DNA of 31,810 bases from Clostridia bacterium (GTDB lineage: Bacteria > Bacillota > Clostridia > Oscillospirales > CAG-272): the NCBI GenBank assembly GCA_017612655.1, contig JAGAFM010000067.1:1-31810 (forward strand), in the 5' to 3' direction. This document shows positions 25,165 through 31,810 of this stretch, piece by piece (position 1 is the stretch's first letter; the number at the start of each line of letters is the position of its first letter). Below the pieces are notes generated by a model that was not told the DNA's origin, did no database searches, and saw only the letters and a program-made list of their open reading frames with translations. Made by a program: the position numbers and the translations under genes.

Positions 25165-25847
25165 TTGAGTTTAACGACGTTTCCAAGATTTACCCGAACG
25201 GCGTCATTGCCCTGGAGCATATCAATCTGAAGATTGACGACGGGGAATTTGTGTTTGTCGTAGGTGCGTCTGGCGCGGGAAAATCGACTCTGATGCGACT
25301 TCTTCTCCGGGAGGAGAAAGTCACAGGCGGAACGCTCCGGGTCGGGGACTACGACCTCGGAACGATGCCGAACTACAAAATCCCCTACTACCGTAGGCAG
25401 CTGGGCATGGTGTTCCAGGATTTCCGCCTTTTCGAAAAAAAGACGATTTACGAAAATGTTGCCTTTGCCATGCGAGTCATAGGGGAGCCGTCCAGCGTCA
25501 TCAAGCGGCGCGTTCCGACAATCCTTTCCATCGTCGGTCTGGTCGACAAGTATAAAAGCTTTCCGACCGAACTGTCCGGCGGGGAACAGCAGCGGGTTGC
25601 TCTGGCGCGCGCTCTGGCGAACAATCCCAGAATCATCATAGCGGACGAGCCGACCGCCAATATTGATCCGAAACTCAAAATGGAAATCATGAACCTTCTT
25701 GTGAAGATCAATACAAAAGGGAAGACGGTCATCGTCGTAACCCATGAGAAGAACATCGTCGACCAGTTCCAGAAACGGGTCGTTACCATTCAGGAAGGGC
25801 ACCTGGTGGATGATCGGGTAGGGGGAATGTTCCATGAAGATGTATAG
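25161..25847 (+). CDS. ftsE: Cell division ATP-binding protein FtsE
   Basis: ATPase of the FtsEX complex, which transmits a cytoplasmic signal to cell-wall hydrolases outside the membrane. The product is 228 aa from the ATG at 25161 (MIEFNDVSKIYPNGV), the usual FtsE N-terminus. All ABC motifs are present: Walker A GASGAGKST, Q-loop MVFQDFRLF, signature LSGGEQQRVALARAL, Walker B IIIADEPT and the H-loop VVTHEK. An extension to a TTG at 25086 does not resemble FtsE. The start has only a distant GAGG, and the leader ORF overlaps it. The end overlaps ftsX by 14 bp. Confidence 0.96.
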   Translation: MIEFNDVSKIYPNGVIALEHINLKIDDGEFVFVVGASGAGKSTLMRLLLREEKVTGGTLRVGDYDLGTMPNYKIPYYRRQLGMVFQDFRLFEKKTIYENVAFAMRVIGEPSSVIKRRVPTILSIVGLVDKYKSFPTELSGGEQQRVALARALANNPRIIIADEPTANIDPKLKMEIMNLLVKINTKGKTVIVVTHEKNIVDQFQKRVVTIQEGHLVDDRVGGMFHEDV

Positions 25848-26721
25848 TATCCCCTATTTCTTCGGGCAGACGTTCAAAGGGCTCTGGAGAAATAAACTGA
25901 TGGCCCTGGCTTCTGTAATCGTGCTCTTTTCCTGCCTGGTTCTGATGGGAAGTTTCGTTCTCCTGCTCTACAATGTGAACGTGAATATCGACTCCGTCGT
26001 TCAGCTGAACGAAATCGTCGTCATCGTTGACTATAAAGCTACGGATGAGGAAGTGCAGGAGATATCGGATTCGATCTCGAAGCTTGGAAATATTGCAGAG
26101 GTTACTTTTATTTCCAAGGAGGAGGGGCTGGAATCCGAACGTTCCCGCTACGAGGAATACAGCTACCTTTTCAACGAGCTGACGGAAGACAACCCTCTTC
26201 CCGACGTCTTTACGATCCGCTACAAGGATAACAGCGAGGTTCCCAACCTGATCTACCAGCTGAAGCAGATCCCCGGTGTCAGCAAGGTGAACAACCGGAT
26301 TGACATTGCCAATGATATCGAAAACATCAAAAACGGGATCAGCTTTGTCTTTATCTGGTTCCTTGCCATCCTGTTTGTCGTCAGTATTTTCGTCATCATC
26401 AATACCATTAAGCTGGGCGTTGAGATGAGAAACAAGGAAATCTCTGCCATGCGGTACATCGGGGCGACGAACTTTTTCATCACGACTCCGTTTGTGATTG
26501 AGGGTGCTGTCATTGGTCTGATTGCCTCGATTCTCGCTTTTATCGCGGAGAGATATCTCTACGAATTTGTCTATTCTGCAATCCACGAGAACTACTCCAT
26601 CATTACGGTGATCCCCTTCTCTCAGGTCAGTCTTGTCCTGGGCATCGCGTTCCTCTGTGTCGGCGTTCTCGCCGGTGTGGTCGGATGCCGCATCTCTCTG
26701 AGACGGTACATGAAGATCTGA
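25834..26721 (+). CDS. ftsX: Cell division permease-like protein FtsX
   Basis: Membrane partner of FtsE. The 295-residue protein has a first membrane helix at about 22-50, a large external loop (about 50-170) with the family's IVVIVDYKATDEEVQEISDSI and VTFISKEEGLE, and three further helices in the C-terminal half. ANFFITTPFVIEGAVIGLIASILAFI in shortened form (TPFVIEGAVIGLIAS) is typical. The external loop is the part that contacts murein hydrolases in studied species. It overlaps ftsE by 14 bp, so the two are translationally coupled, and is followed 57 bp later by the M23 hydrolase. The ATG at 25834 has GGGGGA upstream. Confidence 0.95.
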   Translation: MKMYSIPYFFGQTFKGLWRNKLMALASVIVLFSCLVLMGSFVLLLYNVNVNIDSVVQLNEIVVIVDYKATDEEVQEISDSISKLGNIAEVTFISKEEGLESERSRYEEYSYLFNELTEDNPLPDVFTIRYKDNSEVPNLIYQLKQIPGVSKVNNRIDIANDIENIKNGISFVFIWFLAILFVVSIFVIINTIKLGVEMRNKEISAMRYIGATNFFITTPFVIEGAVIGLIASILAFIAERYLYEFVYSAIHENYSIITVIPFSQVSLVLGIAFLCVGVLAGVVGCRISLRRYMKI

Positions 26722-26778
26722 TGGGCTTTCCGCGAGGGGGAAGCGTTTCCTCCCTGGCTCCCTGAAAGGAGAACAATC

Positions 26779-28227
26779 ATGAAAAAAAGGATTATTGCCT
26801 GTATTCTCGCGATCGGTCTTGCTCTGACCGCCGCGGTAACGTACAGACTTTCGGTCGGACTGCCTGCCATGGCGGCTTCTTCCATCGATGAAGCAAAGGC
26901 CCAGCTGTCCATCCTGCAGTCTCAGTATGAGATTCTGAAAAAAAACAGCCAGAACGCGACCGAAGAATATGAAGACGCGAAAAAGAAATACGAAGAAGCA
27001 AAGGATAATGTGGAGAATGCGAAAGCGCTGAAGGAATCGGTTGATGCCCAGATTTACACTCTGCAGCAGGAAATCGACGCGGCGTTTCAGCTCCTCGAGA
27101 TCTACGAGTCCGAGGTGACAAGACTCGAGGAAGACATCGCGGAAAAAGAAAAGCAGATTGAAGAGCATCAGGGGTTATTCGTTCAGAGACTTCGGCTGAA
27201 TTACGAAGACAGTTTCACTTCTTACCTTGAAATCGTGCTTTCTTCCGAAAACTTTTCCGATTTTCTCTATCGTTTGGATGTAGTGGCAAGCCTGCTGGAT
27301 TACGACAAGCGAGTCCTGAAGGAACTCTCCGATGCGAAAACCGCACTGGAGCAGATGAAGGAAGAAAAAATCGCCCTGCAGACCGGTCAGCAGAAAACCT
27401 ATGAGTCTCTGCTGGAAAAGCAGCCTCTTCTGGAATCGAAGCTGGAGGAGTGTGAAAACGCTCTGCTGGCGTATCAGGAGGCGCAGCGCCTCGCTTTGAC
27501 TGCAAAGGATGAAACCGAAGAAGCGAAGAAAGCTGCGGAAGCCGCTCAGGCCGCTGCACAGAAGCAGATCGACGACGCGGAAGAGGAACTGCGCCAGAAG
27601 ATCATCGCCGAACAGGAGAGACTGCGTCTGGAGGCAGAGGAACGGGCAAGGAAAGCGGCGGAAGAGGCAAGAAAGAGGCTGGAAGAGGAAAGAAAGAGAC
27701 AGGAAGCGCAGAGCGGATCGTCTTCTTCCGGTGAGCCCGCTTCCGATTCCGGCTCCACCACACAGATCCCCTACACGCCCGGAAGCATCTACGGAATTCC
27801 CGGGGACGGTTCCTACGTCGGCGGAACCATGATGTGGCCGACCCTGACTTCTTATTCGAAGATTTCCTCTTATTTCTCTTACAGAACCAATCCCGTCACC
27901 GGCGCCGCGGAGTTACACAACGGAATCGATATTCCCTGTCAGTACGGAACGCCGATCTATGCGGCCAATACCGGTACGGTTCTGATCGCTTCCCGCCACT
28001 CCAGTTACGGATACTACATCGTCATCGATCACGGCGGCGGAATCTGCACTCTGTACGCGCATAATTCCACTCTTCTGGTATCTGCCGGAGATATCGTGGG
28101 ACGCGGTCAGCAGATCGCCAAGGCCGGTGCAACCGGGGTTGCTACGGGGAATCATCTGCATTTTTCCGTTCTGGTCAGCGGAAGTTTTGTCAATCCCCTG
28201 AAGGGTTACGTTTCCGTTCCTTCCTGA
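26779..28227 (+). CDS. Secreted coiled-coil M23 (LytM) murein hydrolase, likely FtsEX partner
   Basis: A 482-residue exported protein. The signal peptide is MKKRIIACILAIGLALTAAV onward with likely cleavage after PAMA (about residue 32). A long coiled coil fills about 33-260, followed by an Ala/Glu/Arg-rich helix and a Ser/Gly/Pro linker (about 312-345). The C-terminal M23 domain keeps the zinc and catalytic residues: H380 and D384 in HNGID, a histidine in YAHNS (near 429), and H459/H461 in HLHF. Unlike E. coli EnvC, it therefore looks catalytically active. Architecture and position right after ftsEX match the EnvC/CwlO/PcsB role of an FtsEX-gated hydrolase. GAAAGGAG precedes the ATG. Confidence 0.9.
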   Translation: MKKRIIACILAIGLALTAAVTYRLSVGLPAMAASSIDEAKAQLSILQSQYEILKKNSQNATEEYEDAKKKYEEAKDNVENAKALKESVDAQIYTLQQEIDAAFQLLEIYESEVTRLEEDIAEKEKQIEEHQGLFVQRLRLNYEDSFTSYLEIVLSSENFSDFLYRLDVVASLLDYDKRVLKELSDAKTALEQMKEEKIALQTGQQKTYESLLEKQPLLESKLEECENALLAYQEAQRLALTAKDETEEAKKAAEAAQAAAQKQIDDAEEELRQKIIAEQERLRLEAEERARKAAEEARKRLEEERKRQEAQSGSSSSGEPASDSGSTTQIPYTPGSIYGIPGDGSYVGGTMMWPTLTSYSKISSYFSYRTNPVTGAAELHNGIDIPCQYGTPIYAANTGTVLIASRHSSYGYYIVIDHGGGICTLYAHNSTLLVSAGDIVGRGQQIAKAGATGVATGNHLHFSVLVSGSFVNPLKGYVSVPS

Positions 28228-28267
28228 TCCCTGCGATTTTCGCCATGTTTGAAAGGTTGGGTTTCTG

Positions 28268-29470
28268 ATGTCCAAGAAGATTTCAATTCCTGCTGCGATT
28301 GCCTTGATTGCGCTGTGCTGCATTCTGACGTTTCAGATCACCTTTCTGACTGTTTCCAGAAAATACGAGAAGGAGACCGACCGTCAGGAGCTGTCCGCTT
28401 CCGTCTACGAAAAACTCAATTCGGTGGATGAGATCTACAGAAGCAAGTTTATCGGGGAGATCGACGAAGAACAGCTGGAAGACTATCTGATCCGGGGATA
28501 TGTGGTTGGTGCGGGAGACAAGTACGCCTCCTACATGACAGCGGACGATTATGCACAGGTCCTCATGGATTACAGCGGTTCTCTGGTCGGGATCGGAGTT
28601 CATGTTGTTTTCAACGGAGATTACGGAGCCATTGAGGTCATCTCCGTCGTAAAAGACTCCCCGGCCGAAGTGGCGGGAATGCTTCCCGGAGATCTGATTG
28701 TCTCGGTGGAGGGAGAATCGGTCTCGGATCTGGGATACTATCCGGCGATTGCCAAAGTGAAAGGGGAAGAAGGGACAGTCGTCCGCCTCACGGTTCTCCG
28801 CGGAGAGAATGCTTCGGAAACCATGAACTTTTCGATCGTCCGCGCCGTCATTGAGGATCCCAGCGTCACGTTCCGGATGTACGACTCGAAGATCGGCATC
28901 GTTGAAATCAGCCAGTTTATCAGTGAAACGGGGAAAGAAGTGAAGGACGCGGTCCAGCAGCTTCAGAATCAGGGAGCCGAGAAACTTGTGTTTGACCTCC
29001 GGTACAACCCGGGCGGTCTGCTCTCGGCAATTACGGAAACGCTGGATTTCCTCCTTCCCGAGGGCCCGATTGTCAGGATCTATGACAGAGACAACAACGA
29101 AAACGTTTACTATTCGGATGCGTCGGAGGTGGATCTCCCGATCTGTATTCTGGTCAACGGAAGCACGGCAAGCGCTGCGGAACTTTTTACCTCGGCGCTG
29201 CGGGATTACAATAAAGCAACGGTTATCGGAACCACCACCTACGGGAAGGGAACGGTTCAGTATCTGACCGTCTTTTCGGACGGCTCCGCTCTTTATTATT
29301 CCGGAGCTCTCTACAGTCCTCCTTTTTCTGACAATTTCGAAGGAGTCGGGATCGTTCCGGATGTCGTTGTCGAACCCGACGAAGTGATGCAGTCAAAAAA
29401 CTTTTACAAGTTGACGGACGAGGAAGACAATCAGCTTCAGGCGGCCATCAAACATCTGAACAGCAACTGA
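28268..29470 (+). CDS. S41-family carboxy-terminal processing protease (CtpA type) with PDZ domain
   Basis: A membrane-anchored serine protease of 400 aa. An N-terminal hydrophobic segment (about 8-28) acts as an uncleaved anchor or signal. A PDZ domain covers about 100-195 (VKDSPAEVAGMLPGDLIVSVEG). The S41 protease core follows, with LRYNPGGLL, catalytic Ser302 in NGSTASAAELF and Lys327 in TYGKGTVQ, the 25-residue spacing expected for the Ser-Lys dyad. It ends with GVGIVPDVVVEP. The 40-bp gap after the M23 gene suggests co-transcription. Related CtpA and Prc proteases process wall hydrolases or signalling proteins; the substrate here is unknown. No peptidoglycan-binding C-terminal domain is present. 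Confidence 0.93.
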   Translation: MSKKISIPAAIALIALCCILTFQITFLTVSRKYEKETDRQELSASVYEKLNSVDEIYRSKFIGEIDEEQLEDYLIRGYVVGAGDKYASYMTADDYAQVLMDYSGSLVGIGVHVVFNGDYGAIEVISVVKDSPAEVAGMLPGDLIVSVEGESVSDLGYYPAIAKVKGEEGTVVRLTVLRGENASETMNFSIVRAVIEDPSVTFRMYDSKIGIVEISQFISETGKEVKDAVQQLQNQGAEKLVFDLRYNPGGLLSAITETLDFLLPEGPIVRIYDRDNNENVYYSDASEVDLPICILVNGSTASAAELFTSALRDYNKATVIGTTTYGKGTVQYLTVFSDGSALYYSGALYSPPFSDNFEGVGIVPDVVVEPDEVMQSKNFYKLTDEEDNQLQAAIKHLNSN

Positions 29471-29529
29471 GACCCGTTATCCGGCGGACGGCCGGCAAGA
29501 ATAGAAAATCCGAAGAAAGAACGTACAGA

Positions 29530-30021
29530 ATGGGGAAAATGAACATGCCTGAAGGAACAAAATCCATCAATGTCACGGAAGAAGGCCTGAAAAAGCTTCA
29601 GGACGAACTGAACTATCTGATCAGCGTCAGACGTCCAGAAGTTTCCAAAAATATCGGAATCGCGCGGGGATACGGCGACCTCTCCGAAAACAGCGAATAC
29701 GATGAGGCAAAGAACGAGCAGGCCAAGGTCGAGGCGCAGATCGCCAGCCTGGAAGAAACGCTGAAGCACGTTCAGCTGGTCACAGATACCCCCAAGAGCG
29801 GAATCAACATCGGGAGCAAAGTCGTCATTCGGAATCTGGATACGGATGAAGAAGAAACGTATCTTCTGGTCGGTTCCAACGAAGCGGATGCTCTTGAGAA
29901 TAAAATCTCCGATCAGGGACCGTTCGGCCGCGCCATGATAGGCGCCAAGGTCGGGGACAAGCTGGAGATCCCGATTCCCGCGGGAACGCTTCGGATCCAG
30001 ATTCTGTCCGTAGAAAAATGA
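29530..30021 (+). CDS. greA: Transcription elongation factor GreA
   Basis: Binds the RNA polymerase secondary channel and stimulates cleavage of backtracked transcripts. The coiled-coil N-terminal domain contains the acidic-tip region GDLSENSEYDEAKNEQAKVE, which is intact. The C-terminal FKBP-like domain shows YLLVGSNEADALENKISDQGPFGRAMIGAKVGD. Length is 163 aa from the ATG at 29530. Internal ATGs at 29539 and 29545 are equally possible; GGGG at 29532-29535 is better placed for 29545, which would give MPEGTKSINVTEEG. The stop overlaps the next gene as ATGA. No lysS, its frequent neighbour, is visible. Confidence 0.96.
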   Translation: MGKMNMPEGTKSINVTEEGLKKLQDELNYLISVRRPEVSKNIGIARGYGDLSENSEYDEAKNEQAKVEAQIASLEETLKHVQLVTDTPKSGINIGSKVVIRNLDTDEEETYLLVGSNEADALENKISDQGPFGRAMIGAKVGDKLEIPIPAGTLRIQILSVEK

Positions 30022-30773
30022 TCTGGGCATCGGAAGATCTGGACCAGTCGGATCCTTCTCCCGCACCGGAAGGGAAGGTAGAAGGAAAGCTCTCCGATTT
30101 CTGGTTCTATCACAAGTGGAAGATCCTGATCGGGATTGCCGCCCTTGTTTTTCTGATTGTCTGTCTGGCCCAGCTGGCCGAGCGGAAAACGTACGATGCC
30201 TATCTGATGTACGTCGGTCCTGTCTACCTGGATAAGGAAACGGTCAAGGATCTGCTCGGCTCGGTCGAGACCGCTTCGGACTCTCAGAAGGAGGCATCCG
30301 GGAATCCGGCGGATTCGAATCGGGACGGTACGGTCACCCTCGATCTGAACGCGCTTGTATATCTCTCCGAAGAGCAGGTCGCGGAGCGCAGAAATGCGGG
30401 TTCTTATGTGGATCTGCAGGAGAATCAGTCTGCAAAAACTCATTTTTCCCAGATGCTGACGATAGGGGAGTATGCGATCCTTCTGCTGGATCGCTCCCTT
30501 TACGAAGAAACAGTGGACTCCGGCGCCTTTTCTCCCTGGGAAGATACGACCGGCGTCCCGCCGGAAAACGCTCTGGATTCCTATGGAATTCTGCTCTCCG
30601 AGCTGGACATCGGTTCGGAGAACGGATTCCGTCAGCTTCCGGAGGATACGGTGCTCTGCTTCCGAAAGCGCAGTTATTTCAGTTCGGTGAATTCGCATGT
30701 TCAGAAAGAAGAAATCTACGAGGCGGAACGGACATTGTTCTGCCAGTTGGTCCGATATCGGAAGGAGAGCTGA
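30018..30773 (+). CDS. Uncharacterised single-pass membrane protein coupled to greA
   Basis: I do not recognise this 251-residue protein. About 36 N-terminal residues are probably cytoplasmic and acidic. One strong membrane helix follows (ILIGIAALVFLIVCLAQLA, about 38-56), then roughly 190 residues that should lie outside the membrane, starting YDAYLMYVGPVYLDKETVKDLLG. No catalytic or metal-binding motif is evident. The start ATG overlaps the greA stop (ATGA), so its translation is coupled to greA. It is the last gene before a strong terminator. The context (FtsEX, M23 hydrolase, S41 protease) makes an envelope role plausible, but that is only inference. Confidence 0.8.
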   Translation: MIWASEDLDQSDPSPAPEGKVEGKLSDFWFYHKWKILIGIAALVFLIVCLAQLAERKTYDAYLMYVGPVYLDKETVKDLLGSVETASDSQKEASGNPADSNRDGTVTLDLNALVYLSEEQVAERRNAGSYVDLQENQSAKTHFSQMLTIGEYAILLLDRSLYEETVDSGAFSPWEDTTGVPPENALDSYGILLSELDIGSENGFRQLPEDTVLCFRKRSYFSSVNSHVQKEEIYEAERTLFCQLVRYRKES

Positions 30774-30909
30774 CGGCTTTCCTTCTGAAATGAAAACGAG
30801 TCTGAAAAATTCCCGAAACCAAAAGGGCTTTGCTTCCGGCGGGTGCTCATAAGAAAGTTTTGATTCAGAACTGATTTGGGCATCTGTCTGACAAGGTTGG
30901 CAAAAGCAG

Positions 30910-30950
30910 AATCCCTGACTACTGTTTTTCTGCAGTGGTCAGGGATTTTT
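30910..30950 (+). terminator. Strong, probably bidirectional rho-independent terminator
   Basis: AATCCCTGACTACTG (30910-30924) pairs with CAGTGGTCAGGGATT (30933-30947), 15 bp with one G-T, around an 8-nt loop, followed by TTT. It ends the rsmE-to-greA direction. On the minus strand it lies just after the stop of the right-edge gene and may serve it as well. The rest of the 30774-30985 gap shows no gene. Confidence 0.92.
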
Positions 30951-30985
30951 GTCTCTTTAGCTCAGCGCAACATGCGAGATGAACT

Positions 30986-31810
30986 TTATACTTTTTTACT
31001 GTTATTCAAAATACAGCATATCAGCAGTGTGATTCCACCCGAGGCAATTACAACGAGGATATCTGCAGGAGCCAGCACCAGTTTTCCTAAACCGTCAAAC
31101 AGAAAGCCTTGCCCAAATCTGTACAGATTTCCGTTCAGCAAGATCATTTCACCAATATACATGAAAACCGTTACTAAAGCAGCAATTACTGCAGGAGTGA
31201 CTTCTGACAGCATTTTTCTCTTTCTCAGAGTAAAAGATCCGACAAAAACACCCATTGTTATTCCGAGCAACGCAAAGAACACTGCCATCAAAACAGCCGA
31301 AAGTGGAGAGACTGTTAATTCGCCGGTGCGATAAAAAGCCGTAAAGCAAGCCCAAATACACATTCCCAGGAAGATCACAGCAGTAACAGCCTGTATGATC
31401 AGTGCCCTTTTCCTCCTGTCATCACCTGACCGGATCATCTTTGCAAAGCCATAAAAACAATTCAGCAGCGACACGATGATCACGACGGATATCAGGTAAA
31501 AGTGGATCTTGAAAGCCGGACTATAGCCGCCCAGCAGAACGTCAACGGCCTCCCACGTTCTGGTTTCAAACTGCTCCGGAGGGACATAGCACAACGACAT
31601 TTGCCAGCTTTCCAGGGGAATCAATTCCTGTGTCTGCACCAGGACTTTTGTCTCCATGATTCTTTCAGTGATGAAAAATGCCGCGACAGAAACGACTGTT
31701 CCCCAAAGCAGGTCGAGTTTCCGAGAGATTCTTTGAAGCAAAGGAATCAGCAGAACACCAATAATAACAGCAACGGCGATCGGCGTATATGGAATGACAT
31801 ATTTAGGGTA
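30986..31810 (-). CDS. Uncharacterised polytopic membrane protein, 5' end outside the window
   Basis: The reading frame is open to the right edge, so 275 residues of a longer protein are visible. A TTG at 31741 could serve as a start, but the 23 codons upstream of it encode YPKYVIPYTPIAVAVIIGVL, a hydrophobic stretch that continues the protein, so the true start is likely beyond the window. About six membrane helices are visible, among them IHFYLISVVIIVSLLNCFYG, LIIQAVTAVIFLGMCIWACF and VLAPADILVVIASGGITLLI. I recognise no family. It is on the opposite strand to its neighbours and visibly richer in A and T than the rest of the window. Confidence 0.75.
   Translation of the reverse strand, partial: YPKYVIPYTPIAVAVIIGVLLIPLLQRISRKLDLLWGTVVSVAAFFITERIMETKVLVQTQELIPLESWQMSLCYVPPEQFETRTWEAVDVLLGGYSPAFKIHFYLISVVIIVSLLNCFYGFAKMIRSGDDRRKRALIIQAVTAVIFLGMCIWACFTAFYRTGELTVSPLSAVLMAVFFALLGITMGVFVGSFTLRKRKMLSEVTPAVIAALVTVFMYIGEMILLNGNLYRFGQGFLFDGLGKLVLAPADILVVIASGGITLLICCILNNSKKV

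Noticed and set aside
26728..26760. Purine-rich/pyrimidine-rich hairpin between ftsX and the M23 gene as a terminator
   Set aside because: The stem contains a wobble and a bulge and has no T-run, so it is unlikely to end transcription.
25783..27168. 461-codon minus-strand ORF opposite ftsX and the M23 gene
   Set aside because: Antisense shadow of two recognised genes; composition is a mirror of their codon use.
30897..30924. TTGGCA with a 17-bp spacer as a promoter in the 30774-30985 gap
   Set aside because: The matching -10 would be TACTGT (3 of 6), lies inside the terminator stem, and no gene follows on that strand.
1..31810. CRISPR arrays, tRNA or rRNA genes, insertion sequences, integrase or phage genes
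   Set aside because: No regularly spaced repeats, cloverleaf sequence, transposase or integrase motif was seen on either strand.

Overview
The window reads as chromosomal core sequence from a Firmicute, most likely a moderately GC-rich member of the Clostridia. The evidence is gene order and regulation: yybS-gdpP-rplI-dnaB, ylbF-type gene with miaB-mutS-mutL, and a CIRCE-controlled hrcA-grpE-dnaK block followed by dnaJ-prmA-rsmE. The family within Clostridia cannot be fixed from this stretch. I see no rRNA, tRNA, CRISPR array, insertion sequence, prophage or plasmid gene.

Layout. (1) Positions 1-16514 lie on the minus strand. Read in transcription order they are miaB, a YlbF-family gene, mutS, mutL, tgt, nagA, metG and tatD, with short gaps or stop/start overlaps. 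A recognisable promoter at 4721-4749 then serves yybS-like, gdpP, rplI and dnaB; dnaB runs off the left edge. (2) A divergent intergenic region (16515-16982) carries promoters in both directions, a CIRCE operator and leader hairpins. (3) Positions 16983-22833 on the plus strand are the heat-shock block hrcA-grpE-dnaK, a terminator, a separate promoter, then dnaJ-prmA. (4) After tandem terminators, a consensus promoter (22993-23021) opens a second plus-strand series: rsmE, a CdaR/PucR-like regulator, ftsE, ftsX, a coiled-coil M23 murein hydrolase, an S41 carboxy-terminal protease, greA and an unrecognised single-pass membrane protein. (5) A strong hairpin terminator (30910-30950) separates this from a more AT-rich minus-strand membrane protein gene cut by the right edge.

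How the genes work together. The left half combines replication and repair (DnaB, MutS, MutL), translation and tRNA modification (L9, MetRS, Tgt, MiaB) and cyclic-di-AMP turnover (GdpP). The middle is the DnaK chaperone machine with its repressor HrcA. The right part looks like a cell-envelope module: FtsEX should gate the M23 hydrolase at the membrane, and the S41 protease could process it or its regulators.

Main oddities. dnaK is broken by a one-base deletion in an A-run at 19875-19878, probably a sequence error. hrcA has its only good ribosome binding site 32 nt from its ATG, with a possible hairpin in between. A 19-codon basic leader ORF overlaps the ftsE start as ATGA. The YlbF-family protein ends in a four-cysteine tail beside the Fe-S enzyme MiaB. 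No clearly novel multi-gene system is evident; the best candidates for new biology are the hrcA and ftsE leaders and the unknown membrane protein coupled to greA.
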